29,030 bases of DNA from JAGVUD01 sp052033935 (GCA_052033935.1 JBPOJE010000076.1:1-29030); one strand, 5' to 3'. Shown: positions 1 to 8,283, counted from the first letter of the stretch. The notes: a model not told the origin generated them from the sequence alone. Numbers and translations are program-made.

Positions 1-86
1 GGTTGAACGACCGTTGGTCGGGCAGCGACATCTGGGACCTGAGGAGAAGGAAGGCGAGGAAACAGCAGCCCGAGCAGGCTGCTTAG
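1..86 (+). CDS. Transposase C-terminal end (partial)
   Basis: Frame 3 is open from the window edge to a TAG at 84-86. It encodes about 27 residues, beginning LNDRWSGSDIWDLRRRKARK, a basic tail. Alone it is too short for a family call. It is read as the end of a transposase because an inverted repeat follows 25 bp downstream (111-128), and that repeat matches the start of a second element at the right edge of the window. The gene start lies outside the window. It could instead be the tail of an unrelated gene. Confidence 0.4.
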   Translation, partial: LNDRWSGSDIWDLRRRKARKQQPEQAA

Positions 87-128
87 CCATTCAGCAGACA
101 AGAGCCGAATCCAATTTACACACTTCAG
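1..128 (+). mobile_element. Right end of an insertion sequence (partial)
   Basis: A putative transposase tail is followed by CCAATTTACACACTTCAG at 111-128. The reverse complement of this 18-mer, CTGAAGTGTGTAAATTGG, matches TTGTAGTGTGTAAAAAGG at 28831-28848 at 14 of 18 positions, including the 9-base core AGTGTGTAA. This is the relation expected between the right and left terminal inverted repeats of one IS family. The outer boundary and any target duplication cannot be fixed from one end. The family was not identified. Confidence 0.5.
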
Positions 129-433
129 AAGGAAGTACCCACGAAGCAGATTCACCTTGCCCGGAAGCCCGAGGGGGAGTATCATAGCGGTGAATCTGAC
201 AGTCAGCGAAGGCTCGGTTCGGCGGCGCTTCGGGGCGTTCGTTTCACTGCCGCCCTCTAAGCACCTGATTGGAGGCATGAAGTGATCCGGCGGACAGGGA
301 AGGCGCTCTCGGCTGTGCTTGAGCAGGCACCGGGTCCCGCCAGAGCAGCCAGTTGGCCGGAACGGACAGGGACATGTACAGATCACGCATAAACGGAGTT
401 GTGGCCCGCCAGACCAGAAGAGATACGCTGATA
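129..433. other. Non-coding stretch, no gene seen
   Basis: No convincing gene lies between the IS end and the first secreted protein. A minus-strand open frame at 244-495 has no visible ribosome binding site and its start runs into the coding sequence of the next gene, so it was not accepted. No tRNA or recognisable riboswitch was seen. The promoter of the 471-839 gene should lie here, but no convincing -35/-10 pair was found. Confidence 0.4.
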
Positions 434-458
434 CCGTCCTGATAAATCCACAGGACGG
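434..458 (+). promoter_or_regulatory. Hairpin abutting a Shine-Dalgarno site
   Basis: CCGTCCTG (434-441) and CAGGACGG (451-458) form a perfect 8-bp stem with a 9-nt loop. The right arm runs directly into the ribosome binding site GGGAGGTGA (about 457-465) of the gene starting at 471. Folding in the mRNA would sit beside or partly cover the Shine-Dalgarno sequence. Regulation of translation is inference; the inverted repeat could also be a protein-binding site. Confidence 0.45.
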
Positions 459-470
459 GAGGTGATAGAG

Positions 471-839
471 ATGAAAAAGGCACTGTTCCTTTCACTGCTG
501 GCGCTGGTTCTTGCCGCGGGTGCGGCGCTGGCCATCCAGCCGGGTTCCTGGGACTGCATGGGCTACACCGTCACGGTGACAGCCGATGATCCCGAGGATC
601 CGAACGCTGCCGGCACACTGGTCATCACGAAGGCCGACGACTATGCGGAGGTGGCGATTGAAGGCACCTACGAGAGAGTCGGCGTCCGGAGGCCGGCCAC
701 GGTCGTCAATATCTGGGGAACGATCACGACCCCGGACGGGGTGATTGAGGTCGAAAGGGCCTTCACATTCAGGAGCGGGCCGCGGAAGGCCGTCTGGTAC
801 ACGGTCGTTTCGTGGATCGAGAGTCAGATCGCGAACTGA
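471..839 (+). CDS. Small secreted protein of unknown function
   Basis: This is a 122-residue protein. The start is ATG at 471, six bases after a strong GGGAGGTGA ribosome binding site; a GTG at 462 lies inside that site and is less likely. Residues 1-20 (MKKALFLSLLALVLAAGAAL) form a classic Sec signal peptide, with probable cleavage after an ALA motif. The mature part of about 100 residues is rich in alternating hydrophobic and polar residues (for example YTVTVTADDP and GTLVITKAD), which suggests a small beta barrel or beta sandwich. It has a single cysteine and no catalytic motif that I recognise. A 12-bp hairpin follows the gene, so it is probably a single transcription unit. I do not recognise the family. 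Confidence 0.72.
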   Translation: MKKALFLSLLALVLAAGAALAIQPGSWDCMGYTVTVTADDPEDPNAAGTLVITKADDYAEVAIEGTYERVGVRRPATVVNIWGTITTPDGVIEVERAFTFRSGPRKAVWYTVVSWIESQIAN

Positions 840-868
840 ACGCGGGCTGACAGAAGCCTTGTACCACC

Positions 869-903
869 GTGGAACCGCCCTTCCCTGGCCAGGGCGGTTC
901 CAC
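869..903 (+). terminator. Strong hairpin, probable terminator
   Basis: GTGGAACCGCCC (869-880) pairs perfectly with GGGCGGTTCCAC (892-903) around an 11-nt loop. It lies 30 bp after the stop of the small secreted gene and 75 bp before the sensor kinase. There is no clear run of T after the stem, so the intrinsic terminator call rests on the stem and position alone. Confidence 0.5.
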
Positions 904-978
904 ACAAACACATTTGCTCCGCGAACTGGGCGGAGGCCAGAGAGGAAGAAGCCGCAGTGAGGCCGCCTGCGAGAGAGC

Positions 979-2628
979 ATGCTGTTTGAGGGCCTTGCGA
1001 ACTCGGTGCAGAAGATATGCGCGCTGGTAACGATCACATACTTCGCCAGCCGCACGGAGCTTTTCGCCAGGGTTTTCCGGTTTGCCGCCCGGCCCGGAGA
1101 CAGGCTGTTCGCATTCCTCTTCTTCTCGGCGCTGGCGGCGGCCGAGGCGCTTTTCTCGGCACATGACTCGCTGCTGGATGCGGGGATAGTCTCGGCGGCC
1201 GCGGCCGGGCTTGTGGGCGGCGTGTGGCCGGGAGTCGGCGTGGGCGCCGTAAGCGCCGCCGCCGCGAAAATGCTGCAATCCTCCTGGTCGCTGGTTGACG
1301 CCCTGCCGCCCGTGCTCGTTGGGGCTATCGGCGGCTGGGTCTGCCAGTTCAGTCCGGTGTTCGCGCAGAGGATTCTGGCGGGATTCCTTGCCGGCATGCT
1401 CGGGCACGGCATCTGGCTTGCGGTCCGGCTTCAGCAGGACTATCTGATCGGGTCATGGGACGCCGCCGCCGTGCATTACGTGCTGCCGATGATTGTTAGC
1501 GGTGTGGGGGTGGCGCTGTTCCTGTTCATTGTGGGGGACATGCGGGCGCAGCGGGAACGCATCGAGCGCAGCGAGTTGGCGCGGGCCCTGGGAGAGGCGA
1601 ACCGTTTTCCGTCGGCAGCTTCGCGAGGCTGCGATGAGGCTTCGGCGGCGCACACGGCAACCATGGTTCAGCGGCTGACGCGAGTTCCGGCTGTGGCGGT
1701 GGTGATGGCGGACAAACTGCTGGCGCACGTCGGAGAAGCGGCGGAGTATCACCGCGGAGCGGGAGAGGTTCCCGAGATTGCGCGGCAGGCGATTGCGGAC
1801 GGCGAGCGTCACGCGACGGACAGGCGCGAGAGGCCGGGATGTCCGTTCGGGTCGGCCGTTGCGATTCCGATTGCCTGCGAAGGGCGGCCCGTGTGCTCGG
1901 TGGTTCTTTACGAGACGCGGCAGGCGCGGTTCAGGCCGGAGGTGGTGGATCTGGCAGCGGAGATGGCGCAGTTTCTGGTCAACTACCAGATGCGGGTGCT
2001 TCAGGCAGAGACGCAGGCGCAGGCGGCTTCGCGGGCGGAGCTCAAGGCGCTGCAGGCGCAGGTGCATCCGCATTTTCTGTTCAACGCGCTCAATACGCTT
2101 GCCGGGCTGTGCGAGATCGCGCCTTCCGAGGCCGCACGGCTGACGGTGAAGCTGGGTGAGTTCTTTCGAAGCTCCCTCAGGTCGGAGCGCGCGCTGATGT
2201 CGAGCGTGAGCGAAGAACTGGACATGGTGAGAGTGTATCTCGATATCGAGAAAGCGAGGTTCGGCGACCGTCTGAAAGTGATCGAGGACATCTGCCGGGA
2301 GGCGGATAACTGCTTGATCCCGTCGTTCTCTATACAGCCACTCGTGGAGAACGCGATTGTGCACGGAGTGTCGCGCAAGGCCGGCCCGGGCAGGGTGAGG
2401 ATCGCGACGCGCATCAGAAACGGGCATCTGCTCTGTTTTGTGGCGGACAACGGCAACGGGTTTGCCGATGGCAGCGGCGATTGGGCGGAGAGGGAAGGTC
2501 ATGCCCTGCCGATGCTCAAAGGCCGGCTGGACAGGATCTACGGCGGCGATTACCGGTTGAGGATACGCACGAAGGCGAACGAAGGCACTGTGGTATGTCT
2601 GCAGGTACCAAGGAATCAGGAAAACTAA
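979..2628 (+). CDS. LytS/YehU-type sensor histidine kinase
   Basis: This is a membrane sensor kinase of 549 residues. Residues 1-190 hold a hydrophobic, Gly/Ala-rich region of about five to six membrane segments resembling the 5TM-5TMR_LYT sensor domain. Residues about 205-345 form a GAF-like domain. Then comes a coiled linker and the His_kinase domain with QVHPHFLFNALN, where H365 (the PHF histidine) is the likely phosphoacceptor. The ATPase domain follows, with SIQPLVENAIVHG (N box) and VADNGNGF (G box). Length and order match LytS-family kinases, which phosphorylate LytTR regulators. The gene overlaps the response regulator start by 34 bp, so the pair is probably translationally coupled. 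A weak GAGAG site precedes the ATG. The ligand is unknown. The lytS symbol is withheld because this family has many paralogues. Confidence 0.88.
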   Translation: MLFEGLANSVQKICALVTITYFASRTELFARVFRFAARPGDRLFAFLFFSALAAAEALFSAHDSLLDAGIVSAAAAGLVGGVWPGVGVGAVSAAAAKMLQSSWSLVDALPPVLVGAIGGWVCQFSPVFAQRILAGFLAGMLGHGIWLAVRLQQDYLIGSWDAAAVHYVLPMIVSGVGVALFLFIVGDMRAQRERIERSELARALGEANRFPSAASRGCDEASAAHTATMVQRLTRVPAVAVVMADKLLAHVGEAAEYHRGAGEVPEIARQAIADGERHATDRRERPGCPFGSAVAIPIACEGRPVCSVVLYETRQARFRPEVVDLAAEMAQFLVNYQMRVLQAETQAQAASRAELKALQAQVHPHFLFNALNTLAGLCEIAPSEAARLTVKLGEFFRSSLRSERALMSSVSEELDMVRVYLDIEKARFGDRLKVIEDICREADNCLIPSFSIQPLVENAIVHGVSRKAGPGRVRIATRIRNGHLLCFVADNGNGFADGSGDWAEREGHALPMLKGRLDRIYGGDYRLRIRTKANEGTVVCLQVPRNQEN

Positions 2629-3371
2629 AAACCATCCGGGCAGTCGTGGTGGACGATGAGCCGATGGCGCGCGAGTATCTCAAGCTCGTGCTCGGCCGCA
2701 TCGAGGGGGTTGAAGTTGTGGGAGAGGCCGGGGACGCGCCGGAGTGCCTGGCTGTTGTGGCCGTCCAGCGCCCGGACGTGCTGTTTCTGGACATAAACAT
2801 GCCCGGCGAGAACGGCATGGCGCTGGCTCAGGGCCTCGCCCGGGTGAGCGCCGGTCCGCAGATCGTCTTTGTGACAGGTTATGACGAGTACGCGGTGCCC
2901 GCGTTCGAGGTGGCGGCGGCCGACTATGTGATGAAGCCGTGCAGCCAGGAGCGCGTGGAGCAAGCTATCGCGCGGGTGCGTGAGCGGCTGCGGCACGACG
3001 GTGCGGCCAATGGCGCGTCCGGCCGCGGAACGCAAACACTCGGCAAGCTGGTGATCCGGGACCGGGAGGGGGCGAAGCTGATTCCCGTGGAGGACATCTG
3101 CTACATCGAGACGTCGCGAAGAAGGGTGCTTGTGCACACCACCGCGCACAGCTACGCTACCTATCTGACGCTGGCGGAGCTGGAGCAGAAGTTGCGCGCC
3201 TACAGGTTCTTCCGTGCGAACGAGGGCTGCCTGGTCAATTTGGACAAGGTTCGCGAGGTGTCCTACGCTGGGCAGAGGACCTATGAGTTGTTCATCACCG
3301 AGCCGCGCGAGCACTACATACCGCTGTCGCGGTCGCGGGCACACGAACTGAGGGAGCTGCTGGACTTCTGA
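2595..3371 (+). CDS. LytTR-family response regulator
   Basis: This is a 258-residue cytoplasmic DNA-binding regulator. The REC domain (about residues 14-130) carries the acidic pair VVVDDEP, the phosphoacceptor D66 in FLDINMPG, the T in FVTGYDEYA and the K in YVMKPC. The LytTR domain (about 155-258) shows the family features IPVEDICYIETSRRRVLVHT, FFRANEGCLVNLDKV and a YIPLSRSRAHELRELL end. The frame is open from 2481, but that upstream part lies inside the kinase gene. ATG at 2595 is preferred because it precedes the REC domain by a normal distance and gives the short overlap typical of lytSR pairs. The targets may include the co-directional prepilin and propeller genes just downstream; that is inference from position. 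Confidence 0.9.
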   Translation: MSAGTKESGKLKTIRAVVVDDEPMAREYLKLVLGRIEGVEVVGEAGDAPECLAVVAVQRPDVLFLDINMPGENGMALAQGLARVSAGPQIVFVTGYDEYAVPAFEVAAADYVMKPCSQERVEQAIARVRERLRHDGAANGASGRGTQTLGKLVIRDREGAKLIPVEDICYIETSRRRVLVHTTAHSYATYLTLAELEQKLRAYRFFRANEGCLVNLDKVREVSYAGQRTYELFITEPREHYIPLSRSRAHELRELLDF

Positions 3372-3397
3372 GAAGGAGACGCGGCGTCGCAAGAGAC

Positions 3398-4258
3398 ATG
3401 GTGAAAGGCAATCACAACCAGACGAATCGGCGGCGGGGAGTGAGCGCGCGTGGCGCCAGCGGATTCACGCTGGTGGAGCTGCTCACCAGCCTCGCCGTCA
3501 TTACTGTGCTTGTCGCCATTCTGACGCCCGTGGCTTTTCAGGCGCGCAACCGCTCGCGCGTGGTGACCTGCCTCTCAAACCTCAAACAGCTAGGGCTGGC
3601 GCTGACGGCGTACTCCGAGGACTGGCAGGGCTGCCTTCCCCGAGTGTCCGGCACGCCCTTTGCCGGAAGCGCGCCAACCGTGGATCTTCCGGAAGGCTCA
3701 AGCGCGACGGGTCTGAGCGAAGCGCTTGCCGGATACGTCAGCGACAGGCAGATACTCATCTGCGGCAACGACCACGGGGCTCCCGAGTTCGGCTTCGGCA
3801 CGGAGGAGGGCAGCGTGCATTCGCGTACGGGCAGCAGCTATGCGTTCTGGAGCGGAGCGCGGCCCGGGGAGCACGGGCTGCAGATCAACGGCGGCAGGCT
3901 GAGCGCGCTTGAGCCCGCGCAGGACTGTATGCTCTTGAGGGACTGCGGCAGCGGATGGCACGGCTACCGCAGCCGGGTCGGCATGGATCTGACCACGGCA
4001 AACGTGGCGAACTGCGTATTCGCCGACGGTCACGCCGCGGCATCGCCCGTGCTTCGGCTGGCAATCTCGGACCGCCAGTATGCCTGCCTCGCCTCAAACG
4101 GGCAGGCGCAGGAAGGCGTGGTGTTTCTGAACGGCGCCGCCGATGACTGCGGGGTGCTGCTGTCCGGGCGCAGGCGGCTTGTTGACGGCGGAAAAGGCTT
4201 CGAGCGAGATATCACTGAGCGGATCGGTGATGTCGGGGGGTGTAGACTACAACGTTGA
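3398..4258 (+). CDS. DUF1559-type prepilin-like protein, probably frameshifted at its 3' end
   Basis: This is a pseudopilin-like protein of 286 residues as read. A short basic leader ends at a prepilin peptidase site, G|FTLVELL (about residue 22), followed by one hydrophobic helix and TCLSNLKQLGLALTAYSEDW, the usual N-terminal region of DUF1559 / H-X9-DG prepilins. FADGHA near residue 210 is the C-terminal family motif. The family is exported through type II secretion or type IV pilus machinery. The start ATG at 3398 is 26 bp after the response regulator; no strong ribosome binding site is visible, and GTG at 3401 is an alternative. The reading frame breaks after GGGGGG at 4236-4241. A +1 shift there would extend the protein to 4346, adding a tail with coding-like composition. 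Confidence 0.85.
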   Translation: MVKGNHNQTNRRRGVSARGASGFTLVELLTSLAVITVLVAILTPVAFQARNRSRVVTCLSNLKQLGLALTAYSEDWQGCLPRVSGTPFAGSAPTVDLPEGSSATGLSEALAGYVSDRQILICGNDHGAPEFGFGTEEGSVHSRTGSSYAFWSGARPGEHGLQINGGRLSALEPAQDCMLLRDCGSGWHGYRSRVGMDLTTANVANCVFADGHAAASPVLRLAISDRQYACLASNGQAQEGVVFLNGAADDCGVLLSGRRRLVDGGKGFERDITERIGDVGGCRLQR

Positions 4259-4346
4259 CCGGGTCTTCCGGTTCTCCGTGGACACTAGGCTGGAGCCCGC
4301 ATTCCGGCAGATTGCCGGTTGGGTTGACAGCCTCGTTGTCCGCTGA
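4242..4346 (+). other. Probable displaced 3' end of the prepilin gene
   Basis: Frame 3 continues after the run of six G with VDYNVDRVFRFSVDTRLEPA and ends at a TGA at 4344-4346, 15 bp before the next gene. Third codon positions in this tail are mostly G or C, as in neighbouring genes, whereas the original frame stops after six more codons. This supports a one-base indel at 4236-4241, either a sequencing error or a real mutation. Confidence 0.5.
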
Positions 4347-4361
4347 TACACAGGGTTCAAT

Positions 4362-6299
4362 ATGCCTCCATTGAAGAAGATAGCACTCCGTGCCGCGTTG
4401 CCGGGCCTGTCCGTCGGCATTCTGCTGGCCTTTCCCGGCGCGTGCGGCGCTGACGCCGTCTGGACTCCCAACGGGGCCCCGGCAACGACGGCCGCGGCAT
4501 CGCAGGAGAGCCCCGCGCTCGTGAGTCTCGGCACCGGCGGGGTGGTCGTGGTGTGGGCCGACGCGCGTTCGGGCGCGTATGACATCTACGCCCAGCGTCT
4601 GAGCCCGGACGGGGTCATCGTCGCCTGGCAGGACGGGCGCAAGGGTGATGACGGGATGGAGTTATATGCCCAGAGGCTGGGGCCGGACGGCGCGGCGGCC
4701 TGGGCTGCCGACGGCGTTCCCGTGTGCTCGCACGCGCCCGATCTGGCGGATCCGCCCACCGCCTTCTCGCACGTAATCTGCAGCGATCTGAACGGTGGCG
4801 CCATCGTCGCCTGGCGTGATACGCGCTCGGAACCGATTCTGGCCAACACCGAAATCTACGCGCAGAGGATCGCAGGCAGCGGAGCGGCGCTGTGGACTGC
4901 GGACGGGGTCAAGGTTCTCGGTTTCACCGCGGCAAAATGGGCGACCCGCAATCCGATTATCGCGCCGGATGGATCGGGCGGCGCGGTGATTGTGTGGCAG
5001 GACGCCAGGAACGCGGTCTCGACGGGCAACGACCTGTACGCGCAGAGGGTGACGACGGCGGGGGACGCCGCGTGGGCGGCGAACGGCATCACACTCTGCA
5101 ACGCGACGGGAGAGCAGAGCTACCCCGATATAACCTCTCTGAACAGCGGCGGCGCCGTTGTCGTGTGGGAGGACAAGCGCTCGGGCAATTTCGACATCTA
5201 TGCCCAGCGCCTTGATCTCTTCGGAACACCCGCATGGGGCGCGAATGGACGGGCTGTGTGCACGAGCCCAAATAACCAGCGGACGCCGCGGGTGACCGTG
5301 GACGGAAACGGCGGGTGCATTGTGGCGTGGACGGATGCGCGCTCAAGCGCGCTCGAGACCGATCTGTACGCGCAGGCGCTGGACTCCCTGGGAAATCCGC
5401 TGTGGACCCCGCAGGGCGCGGCGGCCTGCCTCGCTCCGGGATCTCAGACGCGCATACGCATGGCCCCGTCGCTTCCCGGGATGGTCATGCTCACGTGGAT
5501 GGACACGCGCAACGAGTCGTCACCGGCGCTCTATGACGTTTACGGGCAGATGCTGCGCGCGGACGGGCTGCCCGCTTGGTCGGCGCTCGGGGTCCCCGTG
5601 GCGGTTCTGCCCGGCAGCAACCAGCGGCTGCAGCAGACGCAATCCGACGGCTCTGGCGGGGTATACACCACCTGGGAGGACAACCGGGACGCAGCCGACT
5701 GGGATGTTTACGCGCAGAGGCTCTCGCCGTGGACGCCCGTGAGCAGCACGGCCGAGGCGAAACTTTTGCCGTCCGGGTCTGCTGTGCGCCTTCCAGCCAG
5801 GGTCGTGACGGCTGCGTTCAGCGGCAGTTTCTACATCGAGGAGGCGGGCCGGTCTTCGGGGCTGAAGGTCGTGTCGGAGGTGGCAGCGTCACCGGGCGAT
5901 ATGGTGGCTGTCTCCGGCGTGACAGGCGCGGGATGCGAGCCACTGTTGAACGCTTTTCTGGTCGAAAAGACCGCAACCGCGCCGGTTCCGCTGCCGCCGG
6001 GTGTGCGGGCGGCCTCGCTTGGCGGAGAGGGCGTTGGCGCTTCTCGCGGCCTCAGCAACCTGGGGTTGCTCGTGCGCGTGTGGGGCCGGGTGATCGCTCG
6101 GGAGGCCGGACCGCCGCAGTCGCTGCTGGTCAGCGACGGCTCCGCGACCGTGCGGGTCTATACCGATTCGACCGCCACAGTCAGGGATTACATCACGGCG
6201 ACGGGCATCGCTTCGTGCGAGGCGGGCGCTTCCGGCCGCGAGCCGGTGCTTCTGACTCGCGGCCTGCCGGATGTTCAGGGGGCTGTTCTAGCTCCGTAG
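4362..6299 (+). CDS. Secreted repeat protein, beta-propeller-like
   Basis: This is a 645-residue exported protein with a signal peptide (residues 1-33, hydrophobic core after PPLKK, ending near CGADA). About eight repeats follow with the core VVVWxDxRSGxxDIYAQRLxxxGxxxWxxxGVxVC. A normal unit is about 60 residues, which suggests a propeller or similar stacked beta structure. Unit 1 runs straight into unit 2 with only 24 residues between their tryptophans (normal is 62), which looks like an in-frame internal deletion. The C-terminal 190 residues look like one or two OB-like beta domains (SGSFYIEEAGRSSGLKV and LLVSDGSATVRVYTD). It is probably in the operon with lytSR and the prepilin gene, and it overlaps the convergent methyltransferase gene by 12 bp. 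Its function is unknown; a surface binding role is likely. Confidence 0.8.
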   Translation: MPPLKKIALRAALPGLSVGILLAFPGACGADAVWTPNGAPATTAAASQESPALVSLGTGGVVVVWADARSGAYDIYAQRLSPDGVIVAWQDGRKGDDGMELYAQRLGPDGAAAWAADGVPVCSHAPDLADPPTAFSHVICSDLNGGAIVAWRDTRSEPILANTEIYAQRIAGSGAALWTADGVKVLGFTAAKWATRNPIIAPDGSGGAVIVWQDARNAVSTGNDLYAQRVTTAGDAAWAANGITLCNATGEQSYPDITSLNSGGAVVVWEDKRSGNFDIYAQRLDLFGTPAWGANGRAVCTSPNNQRTPRVTVDGNGGCIVAWTDARSSALETDLYAQALDSLGNPLWTPQGAAACLAPGSQTRIRMAPSLPGMVMLTWMDTRNESSPALYDVYGQMLRADGLPAWSALGVPVAVLPGSNQRLQQTQSDGSGGVYTTWEDNRDAADWDVYAQRLSPWTPVSSTAEAKLLPSGSAVRLPARVVTAAFSGSFYIEEAGRSSGLKVVSEVAASPGDMVAVSGVTGAGCEPLLNAFLVEKTATAPVPLPPGVRAASLGGEGVGASRGLSNLGLLVRVWGRVIAREAGPPQSLLVSDGSATVRVYTDSTATVRDYITATGIASCEAGASGREPVLLTRGLPDVQGAVLAP

Positions 6300-7532
6300 G
6301 GCGGCCCGGCAGACGAACGCCCAGGGCTTTTCGCCGATGCGGGTGAGGATGACCGTGCCCCGTCCGAGGTGTGGGCTCTGAAGCTGCCGGAGTAGCGTCG
6401 GGACATCCGCTGCCGAGGCGCGTTTCTTGACTTCCACGCTCCCGATCTCGAACTCTCTCAGCGCGGCGCGAACGGCTTTCAGCGAGAACGGTAGGCTGCG
6501 GAGAATCTCGTACGGCCGCACAAGCAGCGCGGGACCGGGGCCGTCCGCGGTCAGATACGCCACGCGCTCATCGAGCACCGCCGCGCCCGTCATCGCGCAC
6601 AGCTCGGCGATAAGTCCCGCGCGGACGATGGCCGGGTCCGGCTCCAGCAGATAACACAGGGGCGGGGAGACTTCGGGCCGGGGCACGCCGGGCGACGATG
6701 ACAGGGACGGGCCGCCGATGAGATTGGCCGTGCGGGCGGCATCCGGCCCGGCCGCGCCGAACCATGCGACCGCCTCTCTGCATTCGCCTTTGAACGAGAC
6801 GAACTCCACGCGCCCCCCGAGCCGCGCCAGCTCATCGTCCGGGGTTGCGGGCGACAGCTTCACCGCCATAGCCTTCGCGCCGCGCGAGATCTCGAGCACG
6901 AGTTCCGCCGAAGGCGACATGCCCGCGAGGTGGCGGCTGCGCCGCCCCGTGACCCGGCGGGACGGGTCGAGGAAGTATCCATCCGCGGGCGGATAGTCTT
7001 CTGCCGCGGCCACGCGATAGCTCACGTTGCCTGCCCTCTCCGGAAGCAGGCTCCCGATGTTCGCCCGCGCCATGCGCACCCGGGCGGCGGAGAGGTCGCA
7101 GGCGGTGAGGTGGATGCCGGGCAGGGCCGCCAGCGCCAGCGCGTCGCCGCCTATGCCGCAGGTGAGGTCCGCGATTGTCTCGACGCAACCGCTGAACCGC
7201 GCGGCGCGCTCACACGCGATGTCTTCGTGGGTGGCCTGTTCCAGCGCCTCGCGGTCGAAGAACATCTCAAGTGGCCGCGAGAATTTGGCGGCGGCCCGGC
7301 GGCGCAGGTCGGCGAGCTCAAGTACCGCGGGCACTGCCTCCCGGGGAAACGACTTTCGCAGCAGCGTAACACGCCGCACGGGATCGGCGGGGAGATCCTC
7401 CCAGCGCGGAATGCGCTCGCGCAGGGGTGACTCAATAAGAGCCGCGATCTGTTGTGGCTCGACAGGTATGGCGCGCTGCCGCCTTATCGCGCCAGAGGGG
7501 CGGGCATCAGCGGCCTGCTCCTCGTTGCGCAC
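6288..7532 (-). CDS. Class I SAM-dependent methyltransferase with THUMP-like domain
   Basis: This is a 414-residue protein. The SAM-binding motif I is IADLTCGIGGDALALA (about residues 120-135), with motif II TACDLSAARVRMARAN. LDPSRR (188-193) sits where methyltransferases carry the DPPY-like motif. The C-terminal 80 residues (FSLKAVRAALREFEIGSVEV and GRGTVILTRIGEKPWAF) match the THUMP-like domain found at the end of this family. Relatives are annotated only as methyltransferases, and an RNA or tRNA substrate is a reasonable guess. The start is GTG at 7532, the only standard start in the N-terminal part. It overlaps the exporter gene by 26 bp and has no clear ribosome binding site, so coupling to the upstream gene is likely. 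Its stop overlaps the convergent gene. Confidence 0.82.
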   Translation of the reverse strand: MRNEEQAADARPSGAIRRQRAIPVEPQQIAALIESPLRERIPRWEDLPADPVRRVTLLRKSFPREAVPAVLELADLRRRAAAKFSRPLEMFFDREALEQATHEDIACERAARFSGCVETIADLTCGIGGDALALAALPGIHLTACDLSAARVRMARANIGSLLPERAGNVSYRVAAAEDYPPADGYFLDPSRRVTGRRSRHLAGMSPSAELVLEISRGAKAMAVKLSPATPDDELARLGGRVEFVSFKGECREAVAWFGAAGPDAARTANLIGGPSLSSSPGVPRPEVSPPLCYLLEPDPAIVRAGLIAELCAMTGAAVLDERVAYLTADGPGPALLVRPYEILRSLPFSLKAVRAALREFEIGSVEVKKRASAADVPTLLRQLQSPHLGRGTVILTRIGEKPWAFVCRAALRS

Positions 7533-8283
7533 GCAGCGTGGGGTACGCGATGAGCGCCGACATGACGATAAGGAAGACGCCGAATGTGGCGGTCAGGTGC
7601 GCGCCGGGCATGCCATTCGCAACAGAGGCGCCGGCGAGACTGCCCGGCAGTCCGCCTAGGGCCAGCCCAATCGCGGCGCGGCGGTCCATATGCCCCGCGG
7701 CGTTGTGCGTGAGCGCCCCGGAAATGGCGGTGGCGATGATTGCGACAAGCGACGTGCCCTGGCAGACCTGCTGCGCGAGCCCGGGGCCAAGCGCCAGAGC
7801 GGGGACCATGATAATGCCTCCCCCAACGCCGAGCAGCCCGCCGAGACATCCGCCAAGAAGCCCCACCACAAGCCCCCAGACGATCCCGGCATGGGGCGCA
7901 ACACCCGCCCCCACGATCCCTTCGTGAACCATCGTTGCGCCGGTGATGAGCACGAAGACTGAGAAGAGCAGAGTAAGCTGCCGGGCTGGAACCCGGCTCG
8001 CAAGCCTCGCCCCGATAAAGGCGCCGGCGAGAGTGCCGGGCACGAGCGTGGCTGCGATGGGCCAGTCCACAGCGCCGTTCAGGGCGTAGGCGGCGGCGGC
8101 CGAGGTGGAAATGACAATCATAATCGCCAGTGAGGTGCCATGCGCAGTGTGCTGGTCAATCTTCAGCAGCAGCACTATCGCGGGGATCATCACCACGCCC
8201 CCGCCCACACCCATGAGGCCTGCCAGAAAGCCCGTTCCCAGGCCGATAAGAAGCAGCTTCAGCCACGACCCAGGGGCGTTCAC
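7507..8283 (-). CDS. TauE/SafE-family membrane exporter
   Basis: This is a 258-residue inner-membrane protein with about eight hydrophobic segments in two homologous halves. Both halves contain the family's glycine-rich signature: GFLAGLMGVGGGVVMIPAIV near residue 20 and GGLLGVGGGIIMVPAL near residue 150. Each is followed by a GTSL motif (HGTSLAIMI and QGTSLVAII). TauE/SafE proteins (PF01925) move sulfite, sulfonates or other organic anions across the membrane. The substrate here cannot be read from the sequence. The start is GTG at 8283 in a GTGA overlap with the stop of the upstream UroD-like gene, so translation is probably coupled. Length and duplicated architecture are normal for the family. 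Confidence 0.9.
   Translation of the reverse strand: MNAPGSWLKLLLIGLGTGFLAGLMGVGGGVVMIPAIVLLLKIDQHTAHGTSLAIMIVISTSAAAAYALNGAVDWPIAATLVPGTLAGAFIGARLASRVPARQLTLLFSVFVLITGATMVHEGIVGAGVAPHAGIVWGLVVGLLGGCLGGLLGVGGGIIMVPALALGPGLAQQVCQGTSLVAIIATAISGALTHNAAGHMDRRAAIGLALGGLPGSLAGASVANGMPGAHLTATFGVFLIVMSALIAYPTLRAQRGAGR

Noticed and set aside
120..135. Similarity of AAGGAAGTACCC near the left IS end to AAAGGAGTACCC in the right IS leader
   Set aside because: Too short, and placed on different sides of the inverted repeats, so treated as chance.
244..495. Minus-strand open frame of 83 residues, partly protein-like
   Set aside because: No ribosome binding site, its start lies inside the supported secreted-protein gene, and no motif was recognised.
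492..1412. Long minus-strand open frame opposite the sensor kinase
   Set aside because: It is antisense to the well-supported LytS gene, and its product is a Pro/Arg-rich composition typical of shadow frames in high-GC DNA.
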